From the NCBI RefSeq assembly GCF_005503535.1, contig NZ_SCNN01000010.1, positions 62,001 to 126,000 on the forward strand: a stretch of 64,000 bases of DNA. Reading direction: 5' to 3'. The stretch is from Mesorhizobium comanense (lineage in GTDB: Bacteria; Pseudomonadota; Alphaproteobacteria; Rhizobiales; Rhizobiaceae). This document shows, piece after piece, positions 1-9,039 of the stretch. The notes under the pieces are model-generated. The model had not been told where the DNA came from. It searched no databases and was given only the letters and a program-made list of their open reading frames with translations. Within the stretch, counting starts at the first letter, position 1. Every line of letters begins with the position of its first letter. Made by a program: the position numbers and the translations under genes.

Positions 1-1074
1 GGAAAAGAGGCCTTCGGCATGGCGATCGTCCGATACGAAGGCGATGCCGGCGGCGCGTGCCGCATTCACACCGGTGCCGTAAGGCGCGCCGTTCAGCGTG
101 ATCGTGCCGCTGCCGCGCGATTGCAGTCCCGCCAGGGCCCGGATGAATTCGCGCTGGCCTTGCCCCTCGACCCCGGTCAGGCCAACGATCTCGCCTGCCG
201 CAACGTGGAGCGAAATGCCGGCGAAACCGTCGCCGGAGAGGTTGTCGACGGCAAGGACCGTTGCCCCCGCCTGTTCGGCCTTGGGCGGGAAAACCTGGTC
301 GATGGGCCTGCCGGCGATCAGCGTGACGATCTCTTTGGTGGTAAAGGCGGAAGCCGGCCGGGAATCGACGATCTCGCCGTCGCGGATCACCGAAATGCGA
401 TCGGCGATCTGCTGCATCTCGTGCAACCGGTGCGACACGTAGATGATGGCGACGCCGCGCGACCTGACCTGGCGCAAAACGCTGAAAAGCTTTTCGACGT
501 CCTGGGCCTGAAAAGGTTCGGTCGGCTCATCGAGGAACAGGACTTTCGGATCACCCGCCAACGCCCGGGCGATCTCGACAACATGCTTGCGCGCCAGAGT
601 CAGCGTATCGACGCGCTGCCCGAGCTCAACCCGCAGATGATCCGTCGCCACCATCGCCAGCAATTTCTCGGCCTTCCCGCGGCCGGCGGTGCCGGAAAAT
701 TCGTCCGATACGAGCTGCAGGTTTTCCAGAACGGTGAGGTCCGGCAGCAGGGCAGGATGCTGGAACACGACAGCCACGCCCGCCTTGCGAATGCCGTCGA
801 TCGACGCATCCTTGTCGATGGGATTGCCATTGAGCCGGATCTCGCCCGCGCTGCGCGGCACCACCCCCGCCACCGCCGAAATCAGCGTCGACTTGCCGGC
901 GCCGTTTTCGCCGATGATGGCGTGTATCTCGCCGGGAAAGAAGTCGAGCGTCGCATGCTTGAGCGCATAGGCCTCGCCATAGGCCTTGGACACCTCGATC
1001 AGCGACAGCGCCGGCTCCAGGCTCACGGAGCCGGCTTGCGCGACCATCGGCGGCTTCGATGCGATGATGTTCAT
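1..1074 (-). CDS. Sugar-type ABC importer ATPase, partial (runs off left edge)
   Basis: Energises the importer encoded by the next two genes. The frame is open from the ATG at 1074 to base 1 (358 codons) without a stop, so roughly the last 140 residues of a normal ~500-residue RbsA/MglA-type double ATPase lie outside the window. Walker A (GENGAGKST) is near residue 55, followed by a degenerate signature (LTLARKHVVEIARAL) and Walker B (VLFLDEPT). The second half begins with GLTGVEGQGQRE and reaches SDDRHAEGLFS, both typical of the second cassette of this family. GGAG lies 7 bases before the start. It is the last visible gene of the operon, 37 bases after the permease. The substrate cannot be read from the ATPase; context suggests the compound metabolised by the Baeyer-Villiger cluster. 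Confidence 0.9.
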   Translation of the reverse strand, partial: MNIIASKPPMVAQAGSVSLEPALSLIEVSKAYGEAYALKHATLDFFPGEIHAIIGENGAGKSTLISAVAGVVPRSAGEIRLNGNPIDKDASIDGIRKAGVAVVFQHPALLPDLTVLENLQLVSDEFSGTAGRGKAEKLLAMVATDHLRVELGQRVDTLTLARKHVVEIARALAGDPKVLFLDEPTEPFQAQDVEKLFSVLRQVRSRGVAIIYVSHRLHEMQQIADRISVIRDGEIVDSRPASAFTTKEIVTLIAGRPIDQVFPPKAEQAGATVLAVDNLSGDGFAGISLHVAAGEIVGLTGVEGQGQREFIRALAGLQSRGSGTITLNGAPYGTGVNAARAAGIAFVSDDRHAEGLFS

Positions 1075-1111
1075 GAGACACTCCACGCTTGCACCACTTC
1101 GTTCACCAGGA

Positions 1112-2098
1112 CTAGGCCCGATTGGGGTTGAGGAGGCCGGTGAGAGCGACGCCGCCGATGATGATGACGGCCTGGATGATCTGCTGCAGGGATCGGTCGA
1201 AACCAAGTCCGAGCACGAGCTGGCTGAGATAGGTCAGGAAGAAGGCGCCAATCACCGTGGCCATCACGCTTCCCTGTCCGCCGCCGCCAATGGAATTGGT
1301 TCCCACCACAACCGCCGCCACGGTCCACAATATGTAGTCGTTGCCGAGAAACAGGCCGGGCGTGCTGAGAAAGCCGGCAAGCAGCACGCCGGCAATGGCA
1401 TAGAGCGCCCCGGCCGCGGCATAGGTGCCGATCCGATAGAGCGTGACCGGCATGCCCAGCGCATGCGCGGCCGTGGCGTTCGCGGCGACGGCGACGAACT
1501 TTCGCCCCCAGACGGACACGTTCATGAAGCCGATCGAGGCACAGGCGATCAATGCCGCCACGTAGAGCGTGTTGGGGATGCCGAGGGTCTTGCCGATGAT
1601 TGCGGAGGACAGGACCGTCGGGGCCTTGCTTGGCACGCCGCCGGAAGCGACGAGCGCGATGCCGATCAGTACGGCGTTGACGCCGATGGTCGTCACCAAA
1701 GGCGGCAAGCGGACAATCGTGACGAACAGGCCGTTGACGATGCCGGCCACCATGCCGACCGCTATCAACAGAAGCACGTAGAGAGCGACGCTCCACGCGC
1801 CGGCTTCGACGCCCGGCAAGAGCGTTACCAGAACGGCCGAAAGGGAGATCACTCCGGCCACGGACAGGTCGAGGCCCCGCTGCTGCACGACGATGTGCTG
1901 GCCGATCGCGGCAATGGCAAGCATCGCCGCGAAGGGGAGCATGGAGAGAAGCGCCGTGGACGAGAGCGAGCTCGGCGCCGCGACGCCCCCGATACAGAGC
2001 AGGACGACGACCGCCAGCGATGCCCTTCCGACGGTCGAGTTGAGCGCGGACAGGCCCGGCAAGGGGAGCTTGCGTGCGGACAACACCGAACCGCTCAT
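1112..2098 (-). CDS. Sugar-type ABC importer permease (RbsC family)
   Basis: Inner-membrane channel of the importer. The 328-residue protein is almost wholly hydrophobic with about 8-10 membrane segments. It carries the family signature QRGLDLSVAGVISLSA near residue 73 and the conserved loop GTNSIGGGGQGSV near residue 275. GGGGAG lies about 10 bases before the ATG. It sits 40 bases after the binding-protein gene and 37 bases before the ATPase gene, the normal gene set of a CUT2 sugar importer. In this family the permease probably works as a homodimer. The family includes ribose, galactose, xylose and inositol systems, so the ligand stays open. Confidence 0.9.
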   Translation of the reverse strand: MSGSVLSARKLPLPGLSALNSTVGRASLAVVVLLCIGGVAAPSSLSSTALLSMLPFAAMLAIAAIGQHIVVQQRGLDLSVAGVISLSAVLVTLLPGVEAGAWSVALYVLLLIAVGMVAGIVNGLFVTIVRLPPLVTTIGVNAVLIGIALVASGGVPSKAPTVLSSAIIGKTLGIPNTLYVAALIACASIGFMNVSVWGRKFVAVAANATAAHALGMPVTLYRIGTYAAAGALYAIAGVLLAGFLSTPGLFLGNDYILWTVAAVVVGTNSIGGGGQGSVMATVIGAFFLTYLSQLVLGLGFDRSLQQIIQAVIIIGGVALTGLLNPNRA

Positions 2099-2138
2099 CC
2101 TATGATCTCCCCTGGCTTCTTTGTGGCTGAACCGTTGC

Positions 2139-3263
2139 CTACTTGAACAGCTGCTTGAGCTGATCGACGGTGAGCTGCGAGGACAGCAAGGCGTCCGGCG
2201 GCAGCTCGCGGTTGCATTTCGGCTGCTTGCCGGGATCGTCGCTGTTTTCGAACAGCGGCAGCTTTATGATGCTCGGCTCGTCGTTGTTTATGCCCTGGGC
2301 GGCGGCCATGCCCTTGCGCAGGGCCAGACGCACCATCCAGTTGCGCGATGACGTGGTGGACAGCTTGAAGCCTGGATTGGCAGCCTTGTTGTCCTCCCAG
2401 AAGCAGGCAAGCTCATTGGCATCCTGCACCGCCCAGAGCGGGATGGGACGGCTGGCGGCGACGAAAGCACGCAGCGCCCCGACGGAGCCCAGGCCGTAAT
2501 CGCCCATCACGGCATCGATCTTCGGATATTTGGCGAGCAGGCTGGCCATCACGCGCTGCGTCTCGGCCGGATCCCAGTTGGTGTCGACCGGACCTTCGAG
2601 CAGTTTGATGTTCGGATGGTCCTTGAATATCTCCTTCGCGCCTTCGACCAGGTTGATGCTGAGCGGATTGCCCGGCAGTCCGCCGAGCGAAATCACGTTG
2701 CCGCCGGCCGCGCCCAGCGTATCAACGATCCACTGTGCCTGCGTGCGTCCCTCGTCGCGAACGCTTTCGGTGGTCAGCGTCACATATTCGACCCCCGGCT
2801 TTCCCGGGAACGTCTCGCCGATGGAGTAGGGCACCACGGCGATGCCGGCATTCATCGCCTGTCGCATGACGCGAAACAGCGCCTCGCCGCTGTCGGGGAA
2901 CACCAGGATGACATCGAACTTCTGGGCGATAAGGCCCTGAATGTCGGAAATCTGCTTTTGCGGATTGCCCTGGCCGTCCGTATAGCGAACCTCGGTGATG
3001 TTCTTGCATTTCGCGGCTTCGTCCTTGAACTCCGCCAGCGTGATCTTGCGCCAGGAGTTGCTGCCAAATCCATCGGACAAGGCCACTTTCACCGGCTTGG
3101 TGCCGCAGTATTTGGAAATGTCCTGCAGCTCGTCGACCGTGCCGACCTTGCCTGGCGAGACATCGACCTTGTCGAAGGACCCGGCGTGCGCGAACGATGA
3201 TCCGAGCACCGAAACGGCGCCGGACAGCAGCGCCGCCGATAGAATTCGAGAGACGGTTTTCAC
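2139..3263 (-). CDS. Periplasmic substrate-binding protein, CUT2 type
   Basis: Captures the ligand in the periplasm and hands it to the permease. I start at the GTG at 3263 because GGAGGAG lies 8 bases upstream and the protein then opens with a clean signal peptide (VKTVSRILSAALLSG..., cleavage probably after SFAHA). An in-frame start 10 codons earlier has no better site. The mature part has the type I periplasmic fold pattern: a repeated strand/helix layout with DVILVFPDSGEA, a hinge and a C-terminal DAVMGDYGLGSVGAL segment. Several cysteines occur in the mature part, which is unusual for a plain sugar binder. It follows the SDR gene by 101 bases in the same orientation, so import and the first oxidation are probably co-transcribed. 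Confidence 0.88.
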   Translation of the reverse strand: MKTVSRILSAALLSGAVSVLGSSFAHAGSFDKVDVSPGKVGTVDELQDISKYCGTKPVKVALSDGFGSNSWRKITLAEFKDEAAKCKNITEVRYTDGQGNPQKQISDIQGLIAQKFDVILVFPDSGEALFRVMRQAMNAGIAVVPYSIGETFPGKPGVEYVTLTTESVRDEGRTQAQWIVDTLGAAGGNVISLGGLPGNPLSINLVEGAKEIFKDHPNIKLLEGPVDTNWDPAETQRVMASLLAKYPKIDAVMGDYGLGSVGALRAFVAASRPIPLWAVQDANELACFWEDNKAANPGFKLSTTSSRNWMVRLALRKGMAAAQGINNDEPSIIKLPLFENSDDPGKQPKCNRELPPDALLSSQLTVDQLKQLFK

Positions 3264-3364
3264 TTGCTTGCTCCTCCACTGGGCGGCGCTCAAGGCCGCT
3301 TTTCCAAGACGTCTGTTGGTCTTTTGTTTGCGCAGGACCGGATGTCCGCGCGAGGCGCGCCCGG

Positions 3365-4084
3365 CTATTGGGCCAGGTAACCGCCGTCGATCACCAATTC
3401 GGCGCCCGTCATGAAACTGCTCTCGTCGCTGGCCAGAAACAGGCAGCCATTGGCAATCTCGCGCGGCGTTCCGGCGCGCTTCATCGGCGTAGCCGCTATT
3501 ACGAAGGCATTGATCTCCGGAGCCTGTGACTGAGTGAGCGGCGTATCGATGAAACCCGGATGGATCGAATTCACGCGGATGCCGTCGGCGACATAAGTCA
3601 GCGCCGCGTTCTTGCTCATATTGGCCACGGCCCCCTTGGTGGCGTGATAGGCATGGGCGCCGGCAACGGCAGCGCTTCCCCAGATCGACGAGACGTTGAC
3701 GATCGAGCCGCTTTTGTGCTGCCGCATCACTTTCACGGCCTCGCGCATGCCCAGGAAAACGCCGGTCTGGTTTACGGCGACGACTTTCGACCAGGCCGCG
3801 ACATCCAGCTCATGGACCGGCTCATAGGCGATAATGCCCGCGTTGTTGACGAGGATATCGAGGCGTCCATGGCTGCGCACGACACGCTCGATGGCGCGCT
3901 CCCAATCCGCTTCATTTGCGACGTCCAGCTCAATGCCAATGACCCCGGCGGGGTAGGCGTCGGCTGGATTGCTCGTGCTGCCGGCGTAGACGACCGCGCC
4001 TTGCTCGCTAAACAATTCAACGATGCCGAGCCCGATGCCGCGTGACGCACCCGTCACCAGGGCAACCTTGTCCCTAAGCCTCAT
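3365..4084 (-). CDS. Short-chain dehydrogenase/reductase (probable alcohol dehydrogenase of the cluster)
   Basis: NAD(P)-dependent oxidoreductase of about 239 residues, classical SDR length. Visible motifs are TGASRGIG for cofactor binding, NNAG, the catalytic serine in NVSSIWG, YHATK for the Tyr/Lys pair, and the C-terminal GAELVIDGGY. Two ATGs lie 6 bases apart; the second (4084) is 6 bases from GGGAGGGA, the first only touches it, so I use the second. It is the first gene of the leftward operon with the ABC importer and is divergent from a second SDR gene. In known cyclohexanol-type pathways an SDR makes the ketone used by the monooxygenase, which fits here. The exact substrate is inferred. 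Confidence 0.88.
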   Translation of the reverse strand: MRLRDKVALVTGASRGIGLGIVELFSEQGAVVYAGSTSNPADAYPAGVIGIELDVANEADWERAIERVVRSHGRLDILVNNAGIIAYEPVHELDVAAWSKVVAVNQTGVFLGMREAVKVMRQHKSGSIVNVSSIWGSAAVAGAHAYHATKGAVANMSKNAALTYVADGIRVNSIHPGFIDTPLTQSQAPEINAFVIAATPMKRAGTPREIANGCLFLASDESSFMTGAELVIDGGYLAQ

Positions 4085-4124
4085 TGCCATTCCCTCCCTG
4101 GACGATCGTTACACCGTCATCCTG

Positions 4125-4137
4125 TATTACGGTATTC
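4125..4137. promoter_or_regulatory. Candidate GntR operator, imperfect copy (leftward operon)
   Basis: TATTACGGTATTC matches the 13-bp palindrome TAATACGGTATTA at 11 of 13 positions. It lies about 40 bases before the leftward SDR start. Perfect copies occur at 4233 and 9040. Confidence 0.6.
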
Positions 4138-4232
4138 GTATAATATTTTGTTGTCAAGCCAGTCGGCTGCGGCGGAGTCCGGCGTCGTTTGGGCACGGCA
4201 GGCCAGCGGAATGTGCTTTCTTGCAGCTTCAA

Positions 4233-4245
4233 TAATACCGTATTA
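4233..4245. promoter_or_regulatory. Candidate GntR operator, perfect palindrome (rightward operon)
   Basis: TAATACCGTATTA is a perfect odd palindrome (6-bp arms around one base). It lies about 90 bases before the rightward SDR start at 4334. The same word, read on the other strand, is found at 9040-9052. Confidence 0.7.
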
Positions 4246-4333
4246 CGCAATTATTGACTGCCTGCCCGCGGAGTGCTACCCAATCGGCAAAGGAGGCTCG
4301 CATCGCGAGCGCAGGCATGGAGGAGGAACGCAT

Positions 4334-5104
4334 ATGCAAGCAGGCAGGGTCGCCGGAAAGGCAGCGATCGTCACGGGAGGAGCTCGTGGCATCGGCAAGG
4401 CCGCGGCTCTTCGCCTGGCGCAAGAGGGTGCCGCCGTGGCCATTTTCGACGTGCTTGCCGATGGCGAGGTGGTCGCCGAGGACCTTCGCGCGACCGGCGC
4501 GAGGGCGCAGTTCATCAAAGTCGACCTGACACAGGAGGCCGATGTCGAGGCCGGCATCGCCAAGGTGGCGGCCGACTATGGAACGGTCGATATCCTGGTC
4601 AACAACGCCGCCATTCCAGGCGTGAACAAGCTCACCCACGAGATCACGACGGACGAATGGGACCTGGTCTTCAAGATCAATGTAAGGGGCACTTTTCTGA
4701 CGTCGAAGCACGTGCTGCCGCTGATGATGGCGCAGAACGCAGGTTCGATCATCAACCTGTCATCCATCTACGGCCTTATCGGCAGCAATGACTTGCCGGC
4801 CTACCACGCCACGAAGGGCGCGGTGCTTCTCATGACCAAGACGGACGCCATCTGCTATGCGCCACATGGCGTTCGCGTCAACGCGGTTCATCCCGGCTCC
4901 ACCAAGACCGAACTGTTCATGCAGGCGGCCGAAACCTACCCCGACGGCAAGGACGCCTACCTGGCCATGATGAAGGTGAAACACCCGTTGACCCTCGGCG
5001 AGCCCGTGGATGTTGCCAACTGCATCCTCTTTCTTGCCTCCGACGAGTCACGGTTCGTCACCGGCACCAGCCTCGTCTGTGATGGAGGCTATACCGCGCA
5101 ATAG
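4334..5104 (+). CDS. Short-chain dehydrogenase/reductase
   Basis: Classical SDR of 256 residues. It has TGGARGIG near residue 14, NNAAIPG, the catalytic serine in NLSSIYG, YHATKGAV for the Tyr/Lys pair, and ends SLVCDGGYTAQ. The ATG at 4334 is 7 bases from AGGAGGA, which excludes longer upstream readings. It is the first gene of the rightward operon, 99 bases before the monooxygenase. It closely resembles the divergent SDR in plan (both end in GGY-x-AQ), so the two could be paralogues acting on stereoisomers of the same alcohol. That is inference. The closest known role is cyclohexanol/cyclopentanol-type dehydrogenase. Confidence 0.88.
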   Translation: MQAGRVAGKAAIVTGGARGIGKAAALRLAQEGAAVAIFDVLADGEVVAEDLRATGARAQFIKVDLTQEADVEAGIAKVAADYGTVDILVNNAAIPGVNKLTHEITTDEWDLVFKINVRGTFLTSKHVLPLMMAQNAGSIINLSSIYGLIGSNDLPAYHATKGAVLLMTKTDAICYAPHGVRVNAVHPGSTKTELFMQAAETYPDGKDAYLAMMKVKHPLTLGEPVDVANCILFLASDESRFVTGTSLVCDGGYTAQ

Positions 5105-5203
5105 CGGAATCGACGCAGCAATCGGGACCCGGGCGAAATCACGGCGCTCTTCGAGCGCACCCGGTCCGCGGGTCAAGACTTTGGAGGAAAGGAACTGACT
5201 GAC

Positions 5204-6835
5204 ATGAAAGAACAAACGAGAAAGCCCGTCGAAACACTCGACGCCGTGGTGCTTGGCGCCGGATTTGCAGGCATCTGCATGCTGCACAAACTCCAGAACG
5301 ACCTTGGATTGAAGGCGCGCGTCTTCGACAAGGCTGGCGGGGTGGGGGGCACATGGTACTGGAACCGCTATCCCGGTGCGCGCTCGGACACGGAAAGCTG
5401 GGTCTATTGCTATTCCTTCGACCCGCAGCTCTATCGCGATTGGAAATGGACCGAGCGATACCCTCGTCAGCCTGAAATTCTCGCCTATCTCGAACATGTC
5501 GTCGATCGCTTCGACCTGCGCAAGAACATCCAGCTTTCGACGCTCGTCACCAAGGCCCACTACAACGAGGCGACCGATCGCTGGGACGTCGAGACCGACA
5601 AGGGCGACCGGGTTTCGGCAAAGTTCCTGATCACCGGCCTGGGCATTCTATCGGCCGCCAACAAGCCCTCGTTCAAGGGCGAGGAAATCTTCGAGGGGCA
5701 GGTCCTGCATACCGCTCTTTGGCCAACGACGCCCGTCGATTTCAGGGGCAAGCGGGTCGGTGTCATCGGCAACGGCTCGACGGGCGTGCAGGTGATGTCG
5801 GACCTGGCTTCGCAAGCAGGCCATCTGACGCTCTTCCAGCGTTCGGCACAATATTCGGTTCCGGCGCGCAACCACCCTATCGACCCTGCCTTCCTGGAAA
5901 CGATTGCCGGCGATCTGGACGGTTATTTCGACCGGGTGCGCCGCACCGCGACGGTGTTCGCGTTCGAGGACGCCAAAAACGGAGCGATGGAGGTTTCGGC
6001 CGCGGAACGGGAACGTGTCTACGAACAGGCATGGCAGAGCGGCGGCGGCTTCAACTTCATGTTCGGCACCTTCAACGACATCGCCGTCAATCCGGATTCA
6101 AACGCCACCGCCAGCGATTTCATCAAGAAGAAGATCGCAGAGGTGGTGAAAGACCCGAAGAAGCGCGCGCTCGTGATGCCCACCGATATCTATGCGCGCC
6201 GGCCGCTCTGCGACAATCACTATTACGAGGCGATCAACCAGGACAATGTCGACGTCGTCGATATCAGAAAGCACCCGATCGTGGAGTTCACGCAGAACGG
6301 CATACGCACCGAGGAAGGCGAAATTGAACTGGACATCGTCATTTTCGCCACCGGCTTCGACGCGGTGACCGGCAATTTCGTGCGCATCGATTTCCAGGGC
6401 CGCAACGGCCGGAAGATGAAGGACCATTGGAAGGATGGTCCGCGCGCCTATCTCGGCCTGTCCGCTGCCGGCTTCCCCAACATGTTTTCCCTTTACGGGC
6501 CGCCGGGTCCCTTCACCAACCAGCCGCCAGCCATCGAATGGCAGTGCGAGTGGGTGTCGAAAGCCATTCGCGACGCCAATGCCGGGAATATTGCCTCGAT
6601 CGAGGCCACCGCGGAAGCAGAACAGGCCTGGCTGGACGAGTGCATCCGCATCGAGGGCATGACGCTTTTCGGCAAGATCGACTGGTGGGTGTCCGGCGCC
6701 AACATTCCGGGCAAGGTGCGCGCGGTCAGCTTCTACATGGGTGGCTTCGGCGAATACATGAAGCATGCCGAGGCCTGCCGGGACAACAACTACCAAGGCT
6801 ACAAGCTCACGGCGGCAAAAGCGGCGGCTGCGTGA
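5204..6835 (+). CDS. Type I Baeyer-Villiger monooxygenase (FAD, NADPH)
   Basis: Inserts one oxygen atom next to a ketone carbonyl, turning cyclic ketones into lactones or open ketones into esters. The 543-residue length fits cyclohexanone monooxygenases. The FAD site GAGFAG is at residues 18-23, the NADPH site GNGSTG at 189-194, and between them is the diagnostic fingerprint FEGQVLHTALWP (163-174, pattern FxGxxxHxxxWP). The GGTWYWNRYPGAR stretch near residue 48 is also typical. The conserved ATGFD occurs in the C-terminal half. It stands between two SDR genes in one operon. Class is certain; ring size or chain of the substrate cannot be read from sequence. Confidence 0.95.
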   Translation: MKEQTRKPVETLDAVVLGAGFAGICMLHKLQNDLGLKARVFDKAGGVGGTWYWNRYPGARSDTESWVYCYSFDPQLYRDWKWTERYPRQPEILAYLEHVVDRFDLRKNIQLSTLVTKAHYNEATDRWDVETDKGDRVSAKFLITGLGILSAANKPSFKGEEIFEGQVLHTALWPTTPVDFRGKRVGVIGNGSTGVQVMSDLASQAGHLTLFQRSAQYSVPARNHPIDPAFLETIAGDLDGYFDRVRRTATVFAFEDAKNGAMEVSAAERERVYEQAWQSGGGFNFMFGTFNDIAVNPDSNATASDFIKKKIAEVVKDPKKRALVMPTDIYARRPLCDNHYYEAINQDNVDVVDIRKHPIVEFTQNGIRTEEGEIELDIVIFATGFDAVTGNFVRIDFQGRNGRKMKDHWKDGPRAYLGLSAAGFPNMFSLYGPPGPFTNQPPAIEWQCEWVSKAIRDANAGNIASIEATAEAEQAWLDECIRIEGMTLFGKIDWWVSGANIPGKVRAVSFYMGGFGEYMKHAEACRDNNYQGYKLTAAKAAAA

Positions 6836-6849
6836 ACAAACGACAGAGC

Positions 6850-6876
6850 AAGGTGTCCGGAGCCTCCGGGCACCTT
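6850..6876 (+). terminator. Intercistronic hairpin after the monooxygenase gene
   Basis: A 12-bp stem (6850-6861 with 6865-6876, one G-T pair) around a GCC loop lies between the monooxygenase and the next SDR. No T-run follows, so it is more likely an mRNA-stabilising or attenuating hairpin than a full terminator. Confidence 0.55.
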
Positions 6877-6890
6877 GAGGACAACGGGAA

Positions 6891-7613
6891 ATGGGATCAA
6901 TGACGCAGTCTTGCGCGGTTGTTACAGGCGGTGGCCGAAACATAGGTCAGGCGATCGCGCTGCGTCTGCAGCAGGACGGCTATCGCGTCATCGCGCTCGA
7001 CATTGTCGAGCCGGAAGCGGACAGCCTTCGCGCCGATGCGCGGATCGTCGACCTTTCGGACCGTGCCGCCGCAGAGGCGGTTTTTGCCGAAATCGCCGGC
7101 GCGCTGCCGGTGACCTGTCTGGTCAACAATGTCGGCATTGTCGCCCCCGCTTCGTTCGACGAGGTGGATATCGGCGATTTTGACCGCCTGATGCATCTCA
7201 ATGTGCGCACGGCAATCATCGCCGCCAAAGCCCTTGTTCCGGTCATGCGTCGCTCTGGCGGCGGCCGCATCGTCATGAACACCAGCCGCGTCACGCTGGG
7301 AAAACAGGCGCGAACCCTCTACAGCGCCACCAAAGGCGCGATGCAAAGCATGGCGCGCACCTGGGCGCTTGAACTGGGCAAGGATGGCATAACGGTCAAT
7401 TGCGTTGCGCCGGGACCGATAGGCACCACGGCCTTCTGGAAGAACAATGCCCCGGATTCCGACTATACGATGGATCTTGTCCGCAGCATTCCCGTCGGCA
7501 GGATCGGTACAGCGGAGGACGTGGCCAATGCAGTCAGCTTCTTTTGCGACAGCCGCAGCGGTTTTGTGACAGGCCAGACGCTTTTTGTATGCGGTGGCGT
7601 TACCGTGGGATGA
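6891..7613 (+). CDS. Short-chain dehydrogenase/reductase, third of the cluster
   Basis: SDR of 240 residues with TGGGRNIG near residue 12, NNVGIVAP in place of the common NNAG, serine in MNTSRVT, LYSATKGAM for Tyr/Lys, and NCVAPGPIGTTAF. It is more diverged from the other two SDRs than they are from each other and resembles 3-oxoacyl-reductase-like members. Start is uncertain: ATG at 6891 or ATG at 6900; neither has a strong site, the best purine run being GGGA just before the first. It follows the hairpin after the monooxygenase and precedes the regulator gene, so it belongs to the rightward operon. Confidence 0.85.
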   Translation: MGSMTQSCAVVTGGGRNIGQAIALRLQQDGYRVIALDIVEPEADSLRADARIVDLSDRAAAEAVFAEIAGALPVTCLVNNVGIVAPASFDEVDIGDFDRLMHLNVRTAIIAAKALVPVMRRSGGGRIVMNTSRVTLGKQARTLYSATKGAMQSMARTWALELGKDGITVNCVAPGPIGTTAFWKNNAPDSDYTMDLVRSIPVGRIGTAEDVANAVSFFCDSRSGFVTGQTLFVCGGVTVG

Positions 7614-7626
7614 TCGCACAGTGCGT

Positions 7627-7639
7627 CATTCCCGTATTA
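7627..7639. promoter_or_regulatory. Weak GntR operator-like site before the regulator gene
   Basis: CATTCCCGTATTA matches the cluster palindrome at 10 of 13 positions with one half-site (GTATTA) intact. It lies about 80 bases before the GntR gene and could serve autoregulation. By itself it would not be convincing. Confidence 0.35.
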
Positions 7640-7716
7640 CTGCCCGACAGGAGGCTCTATGACCCTGGGGTGTTAAGCGTTAAAATGAAACCGACTCAAA
7701 TCTTGGGTATTGGGCG

Positions 7717-8412
7717 ATGAAAACGGACAGGACAGCTCAACGTACCGCGGCCCCGCTTCGGCAGCAGGTGGTCAAGCTCATTCGTGAGGACATCCTGAAT
7801 GGGCAGCTTGTACCGGGGCAGCGTCTGGTCGAAGTGGCGATGTGCGAGACCTACGGCGTATCGCGTACAGTGGTTCGCGAAGCGCTGCGGCAGCTCGAAT
7901 CCGAGTATCTCGTCAGCGTGCTTCCCAACAGCGGGCCGATCGTGACGGTGCTGACCCAGGCGGAAATCAAGGCGATTTACGTGGTGCGGGCCGCACTCGA
8001 GGGACTTGCCGGAAAGCTGTTTGCGCAGAATGCTTCGCAGAAGGATTGCAACGCGTTCCTGAGGCTGCGCGACAGGCTCGACCGGGACTACCGCAAGGGT
8101 GATGTCGACAGCCGCGAGGAGTTCAAGGCGGAGTTTTATGCAGTGCTGTTGCGCGGCGGCGGCAACGAAGTGCTGAAGGAATCACTGCGCAGCATGCATG
8201 CGCGCATCGCCATGTTCCGCCGCTTTGCTTTCGTCGACGAAGCCCGCACCGAGGGCTCGATCGTCGAACTGGAGCACATCATCGATGCCGCCGCGAAGGA
8301 TCGCGATGCGCAAGCCGCCTGGCATTGGTGCGAACATCATATCCTGGAAGCCGCCGATCTGGCGATCTACGAGTATGTCCGCCGCAACAAGGATCTGGCC
8401 AGCGTGGCCTGA
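7717..8412 (+). CDS. GntR family transcriptional regulator, FadR/FCD subgroup
   Basis: Probable repressor of the cluster that is released by a pathway acid or ester. The 231-residue protein has an N-terminal winged helix (LVPGQRLVEVAMCETYGVSR then TVVREALRQLE) and an all-helical FCD ligand domain. In FCD proteins histidines bind a metal; here H appears in ELEHIID and CEHHILEAA, but the usual first-helix histidine position reads EFYAVLL, so metal binding may differ. GntR proteins of this subgroup bind short palindromes, which fits the TAATAC-S-GTATTA sites at 4125, 4233 and 9040. No strong ribosome site precedes the ATG. Confidence 0.9.
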   Translation: MKTDRTAQRTAAPLRQQVVKLIREDILNGQLVPGQRLVEVAMCETYGVSRTVVREALRQLESEYLVSVLPNSGPIVTVLTQAEIKAIYVVRAALEGLAGKLFAQNASQKDCNAFLRLRDRLDRDYRKGDVDSREEFKAEFYAVLLRGGGNEVLKESLRSMHARIAMFRRFAFVDEARTEGSIVELEHIIDAAAKDRDAQAAWHWCEHHILEAADLAIYEYVRRNKDLASVA

Positions 8413-8454
8413 GCGCCGGCGGCCGCGGCGTAAGACGGTCGCCAAGTCTGCCCT

Positions 8455-8880
8455 TCATGATTGTATGGCATAGGCGGCCAGCAGTTCCCTCATCTCGCGT
8501 TTGATGGCGATGGGTTGTCTCCGTTCGAGATCGAACGAGACTATGACGGTGCGGCTGTGTGCGGCGCAAGACTCGCCAAGGAACACTGCCTGCAGGATGT
8601 GGATCGAGCTGTTGCCGACCTTTTCTACCCCAACCGCCGCCGTGACCTGGGCGGGCCAGCCGATTTCGCGGACAAAATCGATATCGAGATGAGCCATTGT
8701 GAACCCGGTTGATGCCCCGGCTTTCCCCGCCGTTTCGACGAGGAGCCGCGTGCGGCTTTCTTCCATGATCGACATGTACGCCGCATTGTTGACATGTCCC
8801 ATCGGGTCTAGGTCGGAAAACCGGATGTCGTGAACCGACCGCCAGGCAAATGTCGTCAGGTTCGGCAGTTCCGAGCGCAT
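8455..8880 (-). CDS. Hot-dog fold acyl-CoA thioesterase (4HBT family)
   Basis: Probably hydrolyses an acyl-CoA thioester. The pattern DIRFSDLDPMGHVNNAAYMS followed by IMEESR is the classic 4-hydroxybenzoyl-CoA thioesterase motif; the Asp in DPMGHVNN is the likely catalytic residue. I use the ATG at 8880, 16 residues before the motif, with GGTGGGAAG upstream. Longer readings begin at TTG 8940 or ATG 8928 and lack a site. The protein is then 141 residues, normal for the family. It is divergent from the aldehyde dehydrogenase gene and shares the palindrome at 9040 with it, so it is probably in the same regulon. Confidence 0.85.
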   Translation of the reverse strand: MRSELPNLTTFAWRSVHDIRFSDLDPMGHVNNAAYMSIMEESRTRLLVETAGKAGASTGFTMAHLDIDFVREIGWPAQVTAAVGVEKVGNSSIHILQAVFLGESCAAHSRTVIVSFDLERRQPIAIKREMRELLAAYAIQS

Positions 8881-9039
8881 CGCTTCCCACCCGCTTCCAT
8901 GAGCGGCCGCCAGCTTGCCCTGCCGCATCGCCGTTCGCAATCGGCGTTCCTGCCTCTCCGCCTTCGAAAAGGTCCGCGGATGCGTGCCGTCGCGGCCCGA
9001 GCCGGCACTTGCGAGTCAGATAAACATTCAGTATGATCG

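Noticed and set aside
986..2146. Long open frame on the plus strand antisense to the permease gene
   Set aside because: High GC in the third codon position of the minus-strand gene opens antisense frames. The frame shows no family pattern and is rich in R, H and G. The minus-strand permease has clear motifs.
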